This document shows, piece after piece, positions 15,937 to 23,769 of a DNA stretch of 64,000 nucleotides. Position 1 is the stretch's first letter; each line of letters starts with the position of its first letter. The stretch is from Shewanella sp. OPT22. GTDB lineage: Bacteria > Pseudomonadota > Gammaproteobacteria > Enterobacterales > Shewanellaceae. Where the stretch lies: NCBI RefSeq assembly GCF_004168585.1, contig NZ_PGVH01000033.1:133469-197468 (forward strand), read 5' to 3'. Under the pieces are notes generated by a model. The model saw nothing but the letters and a program-made list of their open reading frames with translations. It ran no database searches and was not told the DNA's origin. The translations under genes were made by a program, and so were the position numbers.

Positions 15937-16291
15937 TGGTGGAGGCGGGGGGATTTGAACCCCCGTCCAGAAAGCCTACATCCAAGGCGCTACATGTTTA
16001 GTCTTTCTTTTGGTTAACCTGAATAAACTCCGAAAGACAGGATTTCATCAGGCGAGTTTGGTACTGTTTCGCGGTTCACCCCCAAACAAGGTTCCCTCGC
16101 TATCAAATGTGAGATGACCATCCAAATACTCTGCCCATTTGAGAAACGTGAGTAGGATGGGTAGCTAGCCTAAGCTGCTACTAGTGCGTTATCGTCGTTT
16201 GCAACTATAACTGTGCGGCTTTTTACGAGGCCAACCGCCCCTCGACATGCTCCCAGGGTTTCGTGAATCCTGTCGAATCCTAATCGCCCCC
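15937..16291 (-). ncRNA. ssrA: tmRNA (ribosome rescue RNA)
   Basis: The RNA starts GGGGGCGATTAGGATTCGAC and ends CCTCCACCA, about 355 nt, the usual one-piece length. The tag frame runs from resume codon GCA at 16202-16200 to TAG at 16172-16170 and reads A-N-D-D-N-A-L-V-A-A. The common gammaproteobacterial tag is ANDENYALAA, so this one lacks Tyr and ends VAA. Established role: with SmpB it frees stalled ribosomes and tags the nascent chain for proteolysis. Its 3' end is the integration site of the islands. The core restores the 3' sequence exactly, so the gene stays functional. Confidence 0.97.
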
Positions 16292-16300
16292 GAACTTTTG

Positions 16301-16330
16301 ATTATACCGTTAGAATGTGCAATCAGCCAA
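16301..16330 (-). promoter_or_regulatory. ssrA promoter
   Basis: On the minus strand there is TTGGCT (16330-16325), an 18-bp spacer, then a perfect TATAAT (16306-16301). This places transcription start 9-10 bases later, at the first G of tmRNA. Confidence 0.75.
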
Positions 16331-16373
16331 CAATTATCATCTAAATGGTGGCTAATTGCTTATATTATCAACG

Positions 16374-16862
16374 TTATTGTTTCAAGCTGTCTTTTATTGT
16401 GCGTGATTTTTCGCGCTGCCAGTCTCGCTCTTTGCTTGAATCACGTTTATCGTGTTCTGATTTACCTTTACCTAGTCCAATTTCCACTTTTACCCAAGCA
16501 TTTTTTCTCCAGTAAAGAGAAAGAGGGACTATGGTATAGCCTTGCCTTTCTACTAATCCTGCAAGCTTGTCAATCTCTCGCCGCTTAAGAAGTAGCTTTT
16601 TGAGACGAGCAGGCTCACAATATGTGTGGGTGGAAGCAGTGTTGAGTGGTGTTACTGTGCAACCATGCATCCAACATTCACCGTCTTTAATAAAGACATA
16701 GGTGTCCGCAAGGGTAACCTTCCCCATACGTAAGGATTTTACTTCCCAGCCTTGTAGCTCAAGTCCGGCTTCAATTTTTTCTTCGATTTTAAATTCGAAG
16801 GTGGCGCGTTTATTTCGGACAATACTGCCAGGCGCCGCTTTTTTTGATTTTTTCTTTGCCAT
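16374..16862 (-). CDS. smpB: SsrA-binding protein SmpB
   Basis: This 162-residue protein has the family start [18 protein letters not shown] and the core [22 protein letters not shown]. It also has the basic C-terminal tail ([11 protein letters not shown]), which enters the ribosomal mRNA channel (established). It binds tmRNA and places it in stalled ribosomes. The gene lies just upstream of ssrA on the same strand. Its stop is 44 bp from the ssrA promoter. Divergent ratA shares the upstream region 16863-17009. Confidence 0.97.
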   Translation of the reverse strand: MAKKKSKKAAPGSIVRNKRATFEFKIEEKIEAGLELQGWEVKSLRMGKVTLADTYVFIKDGECWMHGCTVTPLNTASTHTYCEPARLKKLLLKRREIDKLAGLVERQGYTIVPLSLYWRKNAWVKVEIGLGKGKSEHDKRDSSKERDWQREKSRTIKDSLKQ

Positions 16863-17009
16863 AATATCGACATTATACTCATGTTGCTTTGGGTGGGCTA
16901 TAACAATTCGTTGTGTTATTAGTAGTTAGCAAAAATATTTTGTAATTTTTTTGTTTCTTTAAATGCTTAATAGTAAAATCGCACTTAAATTGTTATTGCT
17001 GATGAATGT

Positions 17010-17450
17010 ATGCCACAGATTTCCCGAAGCATGTTAGTGCGACACAGCGCGTTGCAAATGTATAAACTTGTTAATGATGTAGAGTCTTATAAAGAATTTC
17101 TTCCTGGTTGTGTTGGTGGCAAAGTCCTTAGCTTTGATGGTGAAACAATGGTGGCATCTGTTGATGTTCGCAAAGCAGGGATGAATAAAACGTTTACAAC
17201 AAAGAACGATTTAGTTGAAGGGAAGTCTATTCAGTTGCAACTTGAAAACGGGCCCTTTAAGCATTTAAAGGGAAAGTGGAAGTTCACTGAACTTGCTGAA
17301 GATGCATGTAAAGTAGAGTTTGATCTGGATTTTGAATTTAGTAGCTCGTTGGTTGATTTTGCTTTTAATAAACTATTTAAAGAGCTAATGGGCTCTATGG
17401 TGACAGCGTTCACGCAACGAGCGAAAGTGGTCTATGGTGGTAATCAATAA
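17010..17450 (+). CDS. ratA: RatA / CoQ-binding START-like protein
   Basis: The 146-residue protein has the START/polyketide-cyclase pattern: M-P-Q-I-S-R-S near the start, A-L-Q-M-Y-K-L-V-N-D-V-E-S-Y, F-L-P-G-C and a C-terminal helix with F-N-K-L-F-K-E-L. E. coli RatA (YfjG) was described as a toxin that blocks 70S ribosome formation. Homologues (Coq10 type) act as ubiquinone chaperones, and both readings are open. The stop overlaps the start of rnfH by one base (TAATG), so the two are an operon. Location beside smpB is conserved in gammaproteobacteria. Confidence 0.9.
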   Translation: MPQISRSMLVRHSALQMYKLVNDVESYKEFLPGCVGGKVLSFDGETMVASVDVRKAGMNKTFTTKNDLVEGKSIQLQLENGPFKHLKGKWKFTELAEDACKVEFDLDFEFSSSLVDFAFNKLFKELMGSMVTAFTQRAKVVYGGNQ

Positions 17451-17785
17451 TGAATCATGATCAAAATGTTTTTATGGTTGATGTAGTTTATGCATTACCT
17501 AAGCAACAAAAAATTCTCCAAGTAAAAGTTAATATCGGAACTACAGCTATTGAAGTGCTTAAGTTAAGCAATTTGGTTACTTTTTTTCCTGAGATAGATA
17601 TTGAGTCAGTAAAGCTGGGCGTCTTTAGTAATTTAGTTAAACATGACAGAGTTATCGAGCCTGGAGATCGGCTGGAGGTTTATCGCCCGTTAATTGCTGA
17701 TCCAAAAGATGTTCGACGTCGCCGAGCTGAAAAAGCCGTACAAGAAGGTAGAGCCAACAAAGTTACAGGTGGAAAAATTAAGTAA
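17450..17785 (+). CDS. rnfH: RnfH/RatB family ubiquitin-fold protein
   Basis: A 111-residue protein with the RnfH pattern V-D-V-V-Y-A-L-P and a beta-grasp-like core. The end E-P-G-D-R-L-E-V-Y-R-P-L, then D-P-K-D-V-R-R-R-R-A, is the family signature. Function is not settled; it was named for the rnf cluster and was also called RatB as partner of RatA. Translation is coupled to ratA by the overlapping stop and start codons. The transcript probably ends at the hairpin at 17817-17832, shared with convergent bamE. Confidence 0.92.
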   Translation: MNHDQNVFMVDVVYALPKQQKILQVKVNIGTTAIEVLKLSNLVTFFPEIDIESVKLGVFSNLVKHDRVIEPGDRLEVYRPLIADPKDVRRRRAEKAVQEGRANKVTGGKIK

Positions 17786-17816
17786 TTGCGTTGTGATGTG
17801 AAAATTACTAATAAAA

Positions 17817-17832
17817 AGCGCCTATTGGCGCT
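17817..17832. terminator. Hairpin between rnfH and bamE
   Basis: AGCGCC-TATT-GGCGCT with A-rich sequence on the left and TTTAA on the right can serve both convergent genes. Confidence 0.6.
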
Positions 17833-17844
17833 ATTTAATCGCAA

Positions 17845-18372
17845 TTACTGAGATTTTTTCTCTTTGATTCTTTTATCAATATTTTTAATCGGCTTCTTAA
17901 GCTGTGGTTCTGCAGCACTTTCCTTTACAAGCGGTTTTGCATCAGGACGAACATCTGGATTCATAGGCTCACTTGGGGATGATTTTACTTCTGGCAGTGA
18001 CTCTTGACCTAGAGGCACATCAAAACTCTCACTTAATTTATAATCACCAGTGACTTTGACGAGTTTATTTTTGTCAAAGTTCAGAATGAGTTCTTTATGG
18101 ATAATGCTAGCGTCGCGACCACTTTTATAGTGATAAATATAATACCAAGTATTATCAGCAAAGCTATCTCGTAAAACAGGGTGGCCTAAGACATACTCGG
18201 CCTGTTCTTTGGTCATGTCGATGCGCAGTTTTTCAACTTGCTGCTGATCCATATAGTTACCTTGCGGTACATCTGGCTTATAGATTAGCCAATCAAAAAC
18301 ACTACACGCACTTAAAGATAACGAAAGCGCTACTGCCCCTAAAAGGGTAACTCCCTGCTTTTTATCGATCAT
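17845..18372 (-). CDS. bamE: Outer-membrane assembly lipoprotein BamE
   Basis: The protein has a lipoprotein signal ending L-S-L-S-A-C-S and then D-Q-Q-Q-V-E-K-L-R-I-D-M-T-K-E-Q-A-E-Y-V-L-G-H-P. This is the BamE (SmpA) core that helps BamA insert outer-membrane proteins (established). The tail after about residue 110 is long, Pro/Lys-rich and not part of the fold. I use the ATG at 18372 (M-I-D-K-K-Q); a GTG nine bases upstream is possible. Position next to ratA-rnfH is the usual one. Confidence 0.93.
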   Translation of the reverse strand: MIDKKQGVTLLGAVALSLSLSACSVFDWLIYKPDVPQGNYMDQQQVEKLRIDMTKEQAEYVLGHPVLRDSFADNTWYYIYHYKSGRDASIIHKELILNFDKNKLVKVTGDYKLSESFDVPLGQESLPEVKSSPSEPMNPDVRPDAKPLVKESAAEPQLKKPIKNIDKRIKEKKSQ

Positions 18373-18801
18373 GTTAACCACTGTATTCTAAAATTCTGCC
18401 GCCATCATACCCAAGCTGATACTATGATGACAAGGTTATTGTTATTGAGCTATTTGAATATAACTCTGTAAATAAGTTCAATATTTAAATGATAAATGCA
18501 TCTTACTTTTCAAAATGTAACATTTTGTTCGTCAATTAAGAGAGACCGTTTTCAGTTTAGCCTTCAACAATAAGAAACGATGGCAAGAATTCTTTCCTAG
18601 AGCGTTAATACTAGATATGACTTGGCTTTCAACCATATTAACGATGTGAAATCGATTTCATTATATTGTTTAAATGTAATGCCATGTAAATATATGTGTT
18701 GTATATATGTTATTGCTAATGTAATTTACGCATTGACTATCAATGCCTTACTGATTAACTTAAGGCGCAAAATAATAACAAGAATTTCGTTGAGGTAAAT
18801 T
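18373..18801. other. Promoter region of the borosin cluster
   Basis: About 430 bp without a gene, between bamE and the methyltransferase. It is AT-rich. The only clear element is the perfect palindrome at 18647-18660. AT-rich sequence with TATATATG-like repeats (about 18690-18712) may hold the promoter. Confidence 0.5.
18647..18660. promoter_or_regulatory. 14-bp palindrome TGAAATCGATTTCA
   Basis: A perfect 14-bp dyad about 140 bp upstream of the methyltransferase start. It is a candidate repressor or activator site. No regulator is identified. Confidence 0.35.
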
Positions 18802-19593
18802 TTGGGTTCACTTGTCTTTGTTGGAACCGGGCTACAACTGGCTGGCCATATTAGCGTAAGAAGTAAGGATTACATCGAGAAGGCTGATGTCGTTTTTACA
18901 CTCGTCCCTGAAAGTAATGCTCAACATTGGGTGGAAGGGCTCAATGACAATATTGTTGATCTCCAACCTTTCTATGCTCAAGAAGGCGAGATTAAGAGCC
19001 GTCGAGATACCTATAAAGAAATGGTTGCCGCTATTATAGATGCTGTTCGTGCAGGTAAAAAAACCGTTTGTGCATTATATGGACACCCAGGTGTTTTTGC
19101 TTGTATCTCTCACATTGCAATCGCTCAGGCAAAAAAAGAGGGCTTTAATGCCCATATGGAACCTGCAATTTCAGCAGAAGCATGCTTATGGGCTGACGTA
19201 GGGATAGATCCTGGTAAAAGTGGTAATCAGGGCTACGAAGCTAGCCAATTTATGTTTTTTAAGCATATTCCAGATCCAACAACTCACTTATTACTGTGGC
19301 AAATTTCTTTAGCGGGTGAACATACACTTACGAAATTTCATACTGACTCTGACCGTTTGCAAATTCTGGTGGAACAATTATCTGAATGGTACCCGCTAGA
19401 GCATGAAATTATTATCTATGAAGCCGCCAACTTACCAGTGTTTGAACCTCGAATTGACAGAATTAAGTTACAAGATTTGCCATACGCAAAGTTAAATCAC
19501 ATTAGTACTTTAGTGATACCGCCTTCTAAAAAGTTGGAATACAACATAGAAGTTATGGAGAAATTAGGCATTACTCCAGAAGATTTAGGGTGA
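18802..19593 (+). CDS. sonM: Borosin-type peptide alpha-N-methyltransferase (split, SonM-like)
   Basis: This 263-residue tetrapyrrole-methylase-fold protein starts G-S-L-V-F-V-G-T-G-L-Q-L-A-G-H-I. It has S-R-R-D-T-Y near residue 72 and the SAM-site-like Y-G-H-P-G-V-F (about 94-100). The fold class is shared by cobalamin methylases and borosin methyltransferases, which methylate backbone amides of a peptide. A small protein with the matching precursor architecture follows 70 bp downstream, as in Shewanella SonM/SonA, so the borosin reading is much stronger than a corrin pathway. No cobalamin genes are near. The start is a rare TTG with GAGGT eight bases upstream, which suggests low expression relative to the precursor. 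Confidence 0.88.
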   Translation: MGSLVFVGTGLQLAGHISVRSKDYIEKADVVFTLVPESNAQHWVEGLNDNIVDLQPFYAQEGEIKSRRDTYKEMVAAIIDAVRAGKKTVCALYGHPGVFACISHIAIAQAKKEGFNAHMEPAISAEACLWADVGIDPGKSGNQGYEASQFMFFKHIPDPTTHLLLWQISLAGEHTLTKFHTDSDRLQILVEQLSEWYPLEHEIIIYEAANLPVFEPRIDRIKLQDLPYAKLNHISTLVIPPSKKLEYNIEVMEKLGITPEDLG

Positions 19594-19663
19594 GCTTTTC
19601 GGTTCATAAAAGCTTAATAAAAAGTTTTAAAATGGAAATATAAAAGAAAAGGAGCAAACAGGA

Positions 19664-19876
19664 ATGTTAGCAGAATTTTTAGAAAAACTAGGACAAGATA
19701 CAGAGCTCTTAGCGGCTTATAAAAAAGACCCTCGTGGTGTGATGAAAAAGCACGGCGTAGCAGATGATGAAATTGAAGCAATTATGACTAAGGATGAAAA
19801 GAAATTAGAAAAGATTTCTAAGACGTCTTCATCTGGGGTCAAAATGCTATATATCGCAACTGGTGAAGAACTTTAA
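19664..19876 (+). CDS. sonA: Split borosin precursor peptide (SonA-like)
   Basis: The 70-residue peptide has a helical leader (M-L-A-E-F-L-E-K-L-G-Q-D through about residue 50), like the borosin binding domain that docks on the methyltransferase. It has the pattern Y-K-K-D-P-R-G-V-M-K-K-H-G-V, and then a Ser/Thr-rich linker. The C-terminal core is V-K-M-L-Y-I-A-T-G-E-E-L. By alignment with what I recall of SonA, L62 and I64 are the likely N-methylated residues. AAAAGGAG lies 9 bases before the ATG, far stronger than the signal of the enzyme gene, so the substrate should be made in excess. The last codons overlap the start of the next gene by 14 bp. Confidence 0.87.
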   Translation: MLAEFLEKLGQDTELLAAYKKDPRGVMKKHGVADDEIEAIMTKDEKKLEKISKTSSSGVKMLYIATGEEL

Positions 19877-21713
19877 ATTGAATCTTTTTTCGACCCTTTT
19901 TCTGGCTGTTAGTTTTCTAATAGCCAGCACTTCTTATGCGCAAGATTCTAATACTGTTGAACAAAAACTTGAACTACTTAGGCAAGCTGTGACAACAGAC
20001 ACAAGCCAAGCTGACGAGTTAATAAAAGAATTAGAGCTTATTACAAATGAATTAAGTATAGAGCAACAAGGTAAGTTGTTTATTTGGAAAGCTGTATATT
20101 TTATTTATTTAGGTGATCATGAACTCGCAATCAAATTATTAAAAAGTGCAGAACGGTTAGCTATATCCATTGAACTTGAATCACTGGTGTATCGCTTTCA
20201 AATGACGAATTATTTAGCACTAGACGAATATGGTAACGCATTAAAAGCAGCAAAAAAACAGATAAAAGTAATCGATCATTTAGTCGATCCTAGTAACCAG
20301 CGGGATGTCTATATTAGGATGGCGAATTTTTATTATAACCTTGGTGCATATCCTTCAAGTCAAAGGTATGTACATAAAGCTTTACATTTAGTTGACGATC
20401 CAGTGACTAGGCAAGTCTGCTTTTTAAAAGTCCTAGAGTCTGCTAATGCTTTTGAGATAAAAGCTAATGAAAACTTTAAAGAATTGGCGTCAGAAACTCT
20501 TGCTCTATGTAAAGAAGCAAAAGAAGATTTTGGAACCTCGTTAACCTATAGAACATTAGGGCGAATCTATATTGAAGAAAGCTTGTTTGCCGAGGCTGAA
20601 GTCGCTATCTTACAATCACTTGATTATCTAAAGTCATTGAACGTCTCTAGTATTATTGCAAGTAATCACTATTTTTTATCAAAAATATATTTTGCACAAA
20701 AGAAGTTCGATAAAGCAAAAGATTTCGCTACGAATGTTACGGGTATTGAAGATGATAGCCAAATTCATAATGCAAAAAAGGGAACATACAAAATCCTCTC
20801 AGATCTTCATTACCAAGAAGGTCAATATAAAGAAGCCTTCGAAGCTGCCAAAAAAGCTCAAATATATCAGCAAAAAATTTATGATGATGAAAAAATCAAA
20901 ACCTTAGCGTATGAAGCTGCGAAATTTGATTTTGAAGAGTTGGAAGATTTTATCCAAAAAAATGAGAATACTGAGTACATCAGTTCTGGGCGCGAGTTAC
21001 GCCAAATCGATAAAGAAATGGAGCTGCTGTACGATAACAAAATTCTTAAAATTATAATGATTTTGTGTGGGACGACAGTATTTACCTCTGTCTATATGGG
21101 GATTTGTAGTTATCGTCGCAATCGATATAACCCGCTGACAGGGCTACTTCGTCATGATGCTGCCTCTAAAATGTCAAAAGACTTATTCCACGATGCAATG
21201 TATCGAGCGAACGGTTTTGCTGTACTTGCCGTTGATATTGATAAGCTAAAAGATTTTAATCGGATACTTGGACATGAGCATGCTGATTGGGTGATTATCC
21301 AGATAGCCACAGCGATTAAAAAACTGTCTAGGTTTAAGAAAGCCAAAGGGAGTTATAGTGGTAATGGGCGCTTTTATGTTTATTTAGAATTGAATCGAAA
21401 TAATGATGCAATTCATTTGGCTCAAAGCTTACAGGAAGAAGTTCATAACTGTAATACTTTTGAGACTCGAGAACATTTCAATATGACGGTGAGCATAGGT
21501 GTTGCTTGTTTAATGCAAAGAACTCCTGAGATAAATGATGCTGAAGTTAGACGTCAGGCTGATGTTGCCTTGCAAGTAGCGAAAGACGATGGTGGTGATG
21601 AGATCATTAAATACCAATCGTCATTTGATGCTGCAGATGAGGAGCACAAAAAGCAAATGCGTTTTGTTCACTTTATTGATCCCAAGTTAATGGTTCGAGG
21701 GCGTAGGTTTTAA
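19863..21713 (+). CDS. TPR membrane protein with degenerate GGDEF domain
   Basis: The 616-residue protein starts at GTG inside the codons for the precursor core (T-G-E-E). It has a signal peptide (1-26), periplasmic TPR-like helices (about 30-380), a membrane helix (about 396-415) and a cytoplasmic GGDEF-like domain (about 425-590). The domain keeps the family frame (N-P-L-T-G-L, V-D-I-D-K-L-K, M-T-V-S-I-G-V-A), but the active loop reads S-G-N-G-R-F (499-504) in place of GGDEF. Catalysis is therefore unlikely; GTP or effector sensing is possible. The 14-bp overlap suggests coupled translation with the precursor. Its link to the borosin product is inferred from context only. Confidence 0.85.
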   Translation: MKNFKLNLFSTLFLAVSFLIASTSYAQDSNTVEQKLELLRQAVTTDTSQADELIKELELITNELSIEQQGKLFIWKAVYFIYLGDHELAIKLLKSAERLAISIELESLVYRFQMTNYLALDEYGNALKAAKKQIKVIDHLVDPSNQRDVYIRMANFYYNLGAYPSSQRYVHKALHLVDDPVTRQVCFLKVLESANAFEIKANENFKELASETLALCKEAKEDFGTSLTYRTLGRIYIEESLFAEAEVAILQSLDYLKSLNVSSIIASNHYFLSKIYFAQKKFDKAKDFATNVTGIEDDSQIHNAKKGTYKILSDLHYQEGQYKEAFEAAKKAQIYQQKIYDDEKIKTLAYEAAKFDFEELEDFIQKNENTEYISSGRELRQIDKEMELLYDNKILKIIMILCGTTVFTSVYMGICSYRRNRYNPLTGLLRHDAASKMSKDLFHDAMYRANGFAVLAVDIDKLKDFNRILGHEHADWVIIQIATAIKKLSRFKKAKGSYSGNGRFYVYLELNRNNDAIHLAQSLQEEVHNCNTFETREHFNMTVSIGVACLMQRTPEINDAEVRRQADVALQVAKDDGGDEIIKYQSSFDAADEEHKKQMRFVHFIDPKLMVRGRRF

Positions 21714-22497
21714 CGAGTTGTTGGTACAGCTGCGGATGTTGTTCACTAAACTCCTGCGGCTGTTCAAAGAACACTTCTGTAATGACCGCAAAGAACTCCG
21801 CCGGATTAGTTGCTCCATAGTAATCAAATAAACACGGCAATTGATTTGCGGCACAATACTGCAATTGTTTAAATTCACGATTTAATACCTGTGACCATTC
21901 TTTATAGTCTTCTTGTTTGGGTAAAACCGGAGCACCATTCGCCACACCTGTTTGCTGATCTAATTGATGTGCAAATTCGTGAAAAATTAAGTTTGAACCA
22001 TCTGAGGGATCAGCGGCGGATGAGAGTGTATCAGGCCAAGAAAGTATAACTTTACCTTGTTCCCAAGATTCTCCTAATAATACACGGCGTTTATGGGATA
22101 CGATGCCATTATCGTTTTGTTCTGAATCGACATAAAAAGCTGAAGGGTAAACTAAAATTTGTTTGAGCTTCGGATAGTAGTCAGTATTTTTATTGAGTAA
22201 TAATAAGCAGGCCTGTCCAGCGATAGTCACTTTCACGTCGTCATTGATTTGTTGCCCATCACAGCCAATAAACTCTTTTTCAGCAATAAAAACTTGGATA
22301 TGCTTTTTAAGCTGCATTTTTAGATGGTCAGGTAGCCCACGAAAAAAAGGTAATCTGTGTTTGATTATCTTGCGCCATGAAGTCGGAAAGGGTTGCGCCG
22401 TAATTTGTTGACGTTTACGCTGTTTACGCCAATCAATTGAAAGTATCCACCAACAAGCGAATAATCCGATAACGGCGAGCAATATAATAACTAACAT
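21673..22497 (-). CDS. mtfA: MtfA-like M90 zinc peptidase
   Basis: The 274-residue protein has an N-terminal membrane helix (1-20) and the zinc motif H173-E-F-A-H177 with downstream Q-L-D-Q-Q-T-G-V. A second Glu region lies near F-F-A-V-I-T-E-V-F-F-E, typical of the M90/MtfA family. E. coli MtfA is a cytosolic peptidase linked to Mlc and glucose control (established). Here a membrane anchor is present, as in other marine homologues. The gene converges on the TPR/GGDEF gene and the two reading frames overlap by 41 bp. Confidence 0.9.
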   Translation of the reverse strand: MLVIILLAVIGLFACWWILSIDWRKQRKRQQITAQPFPTSWRKIIKHRLPFFRGLPDHLKMQLKKHIQVFIAEKEFIGCDGQQINDDVKVTIAGQACLLLLNKNTDYYPKLKQILVYPSAFYVDSEQNDNGIVSHKRRVLLGESWEQGKVILSWPDTLSSAADPSDGSNLIFHEFAHQLDQQTGVANGAPVLPKQEDYKEWSQVLNREFKQLQYCAANQLPCLFDYYGATNPAEFFAVITEVFFEQPQEFSEQHPQLYQQLVKTYALEPLTWDQ

Positions 22498-22576
22498 AAC
22501 TGTCCTTTTGTTTTAGTTAATTAATATCTTGGGTACGAATGACGGTTATTCAAGGTTTGCTCTGGTATTAATTTAA

Positions 22577-23701
22577 TCACCAATTAAATTCACAAGGGTC
22601 GAAGTTTGGATCTTGTGAGAGCTTTAGTGCTTCATTGATTGAGTAGCGATTTGCTTCAACTTCCCCTATTTCAATGAGTTTTTGCATCCAGTCAATGGTT
22701 CGCTTCCGGCTGGTCATCATTTGAAGAGAGGCTAAGCCAGATTGTTGGTTTTCAATAGACATCTTATCTTTTATCTGTGATATTTCGCTTAATAATTTAT
22801 CTTCCCCGAGTTTGTTATAAGCGATCTCTTGCAGTGCTAGCCCAATATAGGCACTAAGCAATGTCACTTTGCCATCTGTCATTTGCTTTCCAATGTTTTT
22901 GCATTGCGAAATCAATAGATGATTGTCTACGTCTGCATTTTTACAAAATTTCACCAGACTAGTGAAAGACGGTATGACTAATGCAGCACCAAACCCAAAG
23001 GCTGCAACATTACGCTTTAAGTCATAATCCATTCCAGCTTGTTCAAGAGCAGTATCAAATAGAGATAAATACTGTCCCCAGTAGTCTTCATAAATGGGGG
23101 CTTTTTCTGCTTCATTTAGATAGGTAAGCACTAATTGTTCATTATTTTTATGTAACGCACTCATTGCTGCCATTAACCAAATCGCACCGTTTTGTTCTTG
23201 AGTGGGAATCAAAAATGCTTCAGGAACGGAATCGCACTCATCGGGTGTAATTAAACAGGCTGATAATAATGTGTACTTAACCAGCTGGTTGTGAGGGTAT
23301 TCTGAGCTTAATTGTTCAAGCAATATATTCTTATCTTTGGATTCCCGAGTGAGTGCATAGGCTAGTTGGCTCTCAACCGCTGGGTGTAACTTAAATTTGT
23401 CACTTATCGCTTCATAATTAGCTTCGTCTTCTTGAGAAAAATAATGTGAGAAATCTTTATCACAAGTACGTATCTTTTGTTGCGCAACAGCAGGAGACAG
23501 CTTTACTCCGATAGCAGGCTCTAGTCTGGTATTACTCGATGTGCGATGAGTGCTGGCGTCTTTTGTTTGGTGGGTGACTGCTTTTGTCGTGCTCTGATGT
23601 GTTTTCACAAAGCTGTGGTATGTCTGTTCTTTACTAACCCAAACAAGGACAATAATAAAAACAACAGCGCACCCAATCCCTAACATCCATCTGTTTTTCA
23701 T
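22577..23701 (-). CDS. Unknown membrane-anchored protein
   Basis: I do not recognise this 374-residue protein. Residues 1-25 (M-K-N-R-W-M-L-G-I-G-C-A-V-V-F-I-I-V-L-V-W-V) form one membrane anchor. A Ser/Thr-rich linker (about 30-65) follows, and then an alpha-helical region with scattered Cys (C79, C150, C155, C237, C247) that looks like helical repeats. The bulk would be periplasmic. It lies between mtfA and the ParA-like pair on the same strand, with 68-80 bp gaps on both sides. Confidence 0.6.
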   Translation of the reverse strand: MKNRWMLGIGCAVVFIIVLVWVSKEQTYHSFVKTHQSTTKAVTHQTKDASTHRTSSNTRLEPAIGVKLSPAVAQQKIRTCDKDFSHYFSQEDEANYEAISDKFKLHPAVESQLAYALTRESKDKNILLEQLSSEYPHNQLVKYTLLSACLITPDECDSVPEAFLIPTQEQNGAIWLMAAMSALHKNNEQLVLTYLNEAEKAPIYEDYWGQYLSLFDTALEQAGMDYDLKRNVAAFGFGAALVIPSFTSLVKFCKNADVDNHLLISQCKNIGKQMTDGKVTLLSAYIGLALQEIAYNKLGEDKLLSEISQIKDKMSIENQQSGLASLQMMTSRKRTIDWMQKLIEIGEVEANRYSINEALKLSQDPNFDPCEFNW

Positions 23702-23769
23702 TAAACTTCCTGTTCATAAAACAATAACGAGTTTAATGAGTTATATCACTTAGTGTGATTAAGATTCAA

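Larger units (their letters stand above)
14193..15983. mobile_element. ssrA island C (single Fic gene), no integrase
   Basis: The smallest island: repeat-to-repeat distance 1735 bp, with one fic gene and its operator region as cargo. Left-end repeats GTGGACACTTTGTGGACA are at 14341-14358. Right-end repeats TCCACATTTGGTGGACAC are near 15861-15878. An inverted core lies at 15732-15751. Its arm repeats are of GTGGACA type, where islands A and B have GTGGCGAC at the left end. Confidence 0.78.

Noticed and set aside
16247..16588. 113-codon plus-strand frame across the ssrA start and smpB end
   Set aside because: It overlaps tmRNA and smpB, both certain on the other strand.
18802..19593. Cobalamin or siroheme methylase
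   Set aside because: Same fold, but no corrin or haem genes are near and a borosin-type precursor follows directly.
19863..21713. Active diguanylate cyclase
   Set aside because: The active loop is S-G-N-G-R-F, so the catalytic residues are missing.
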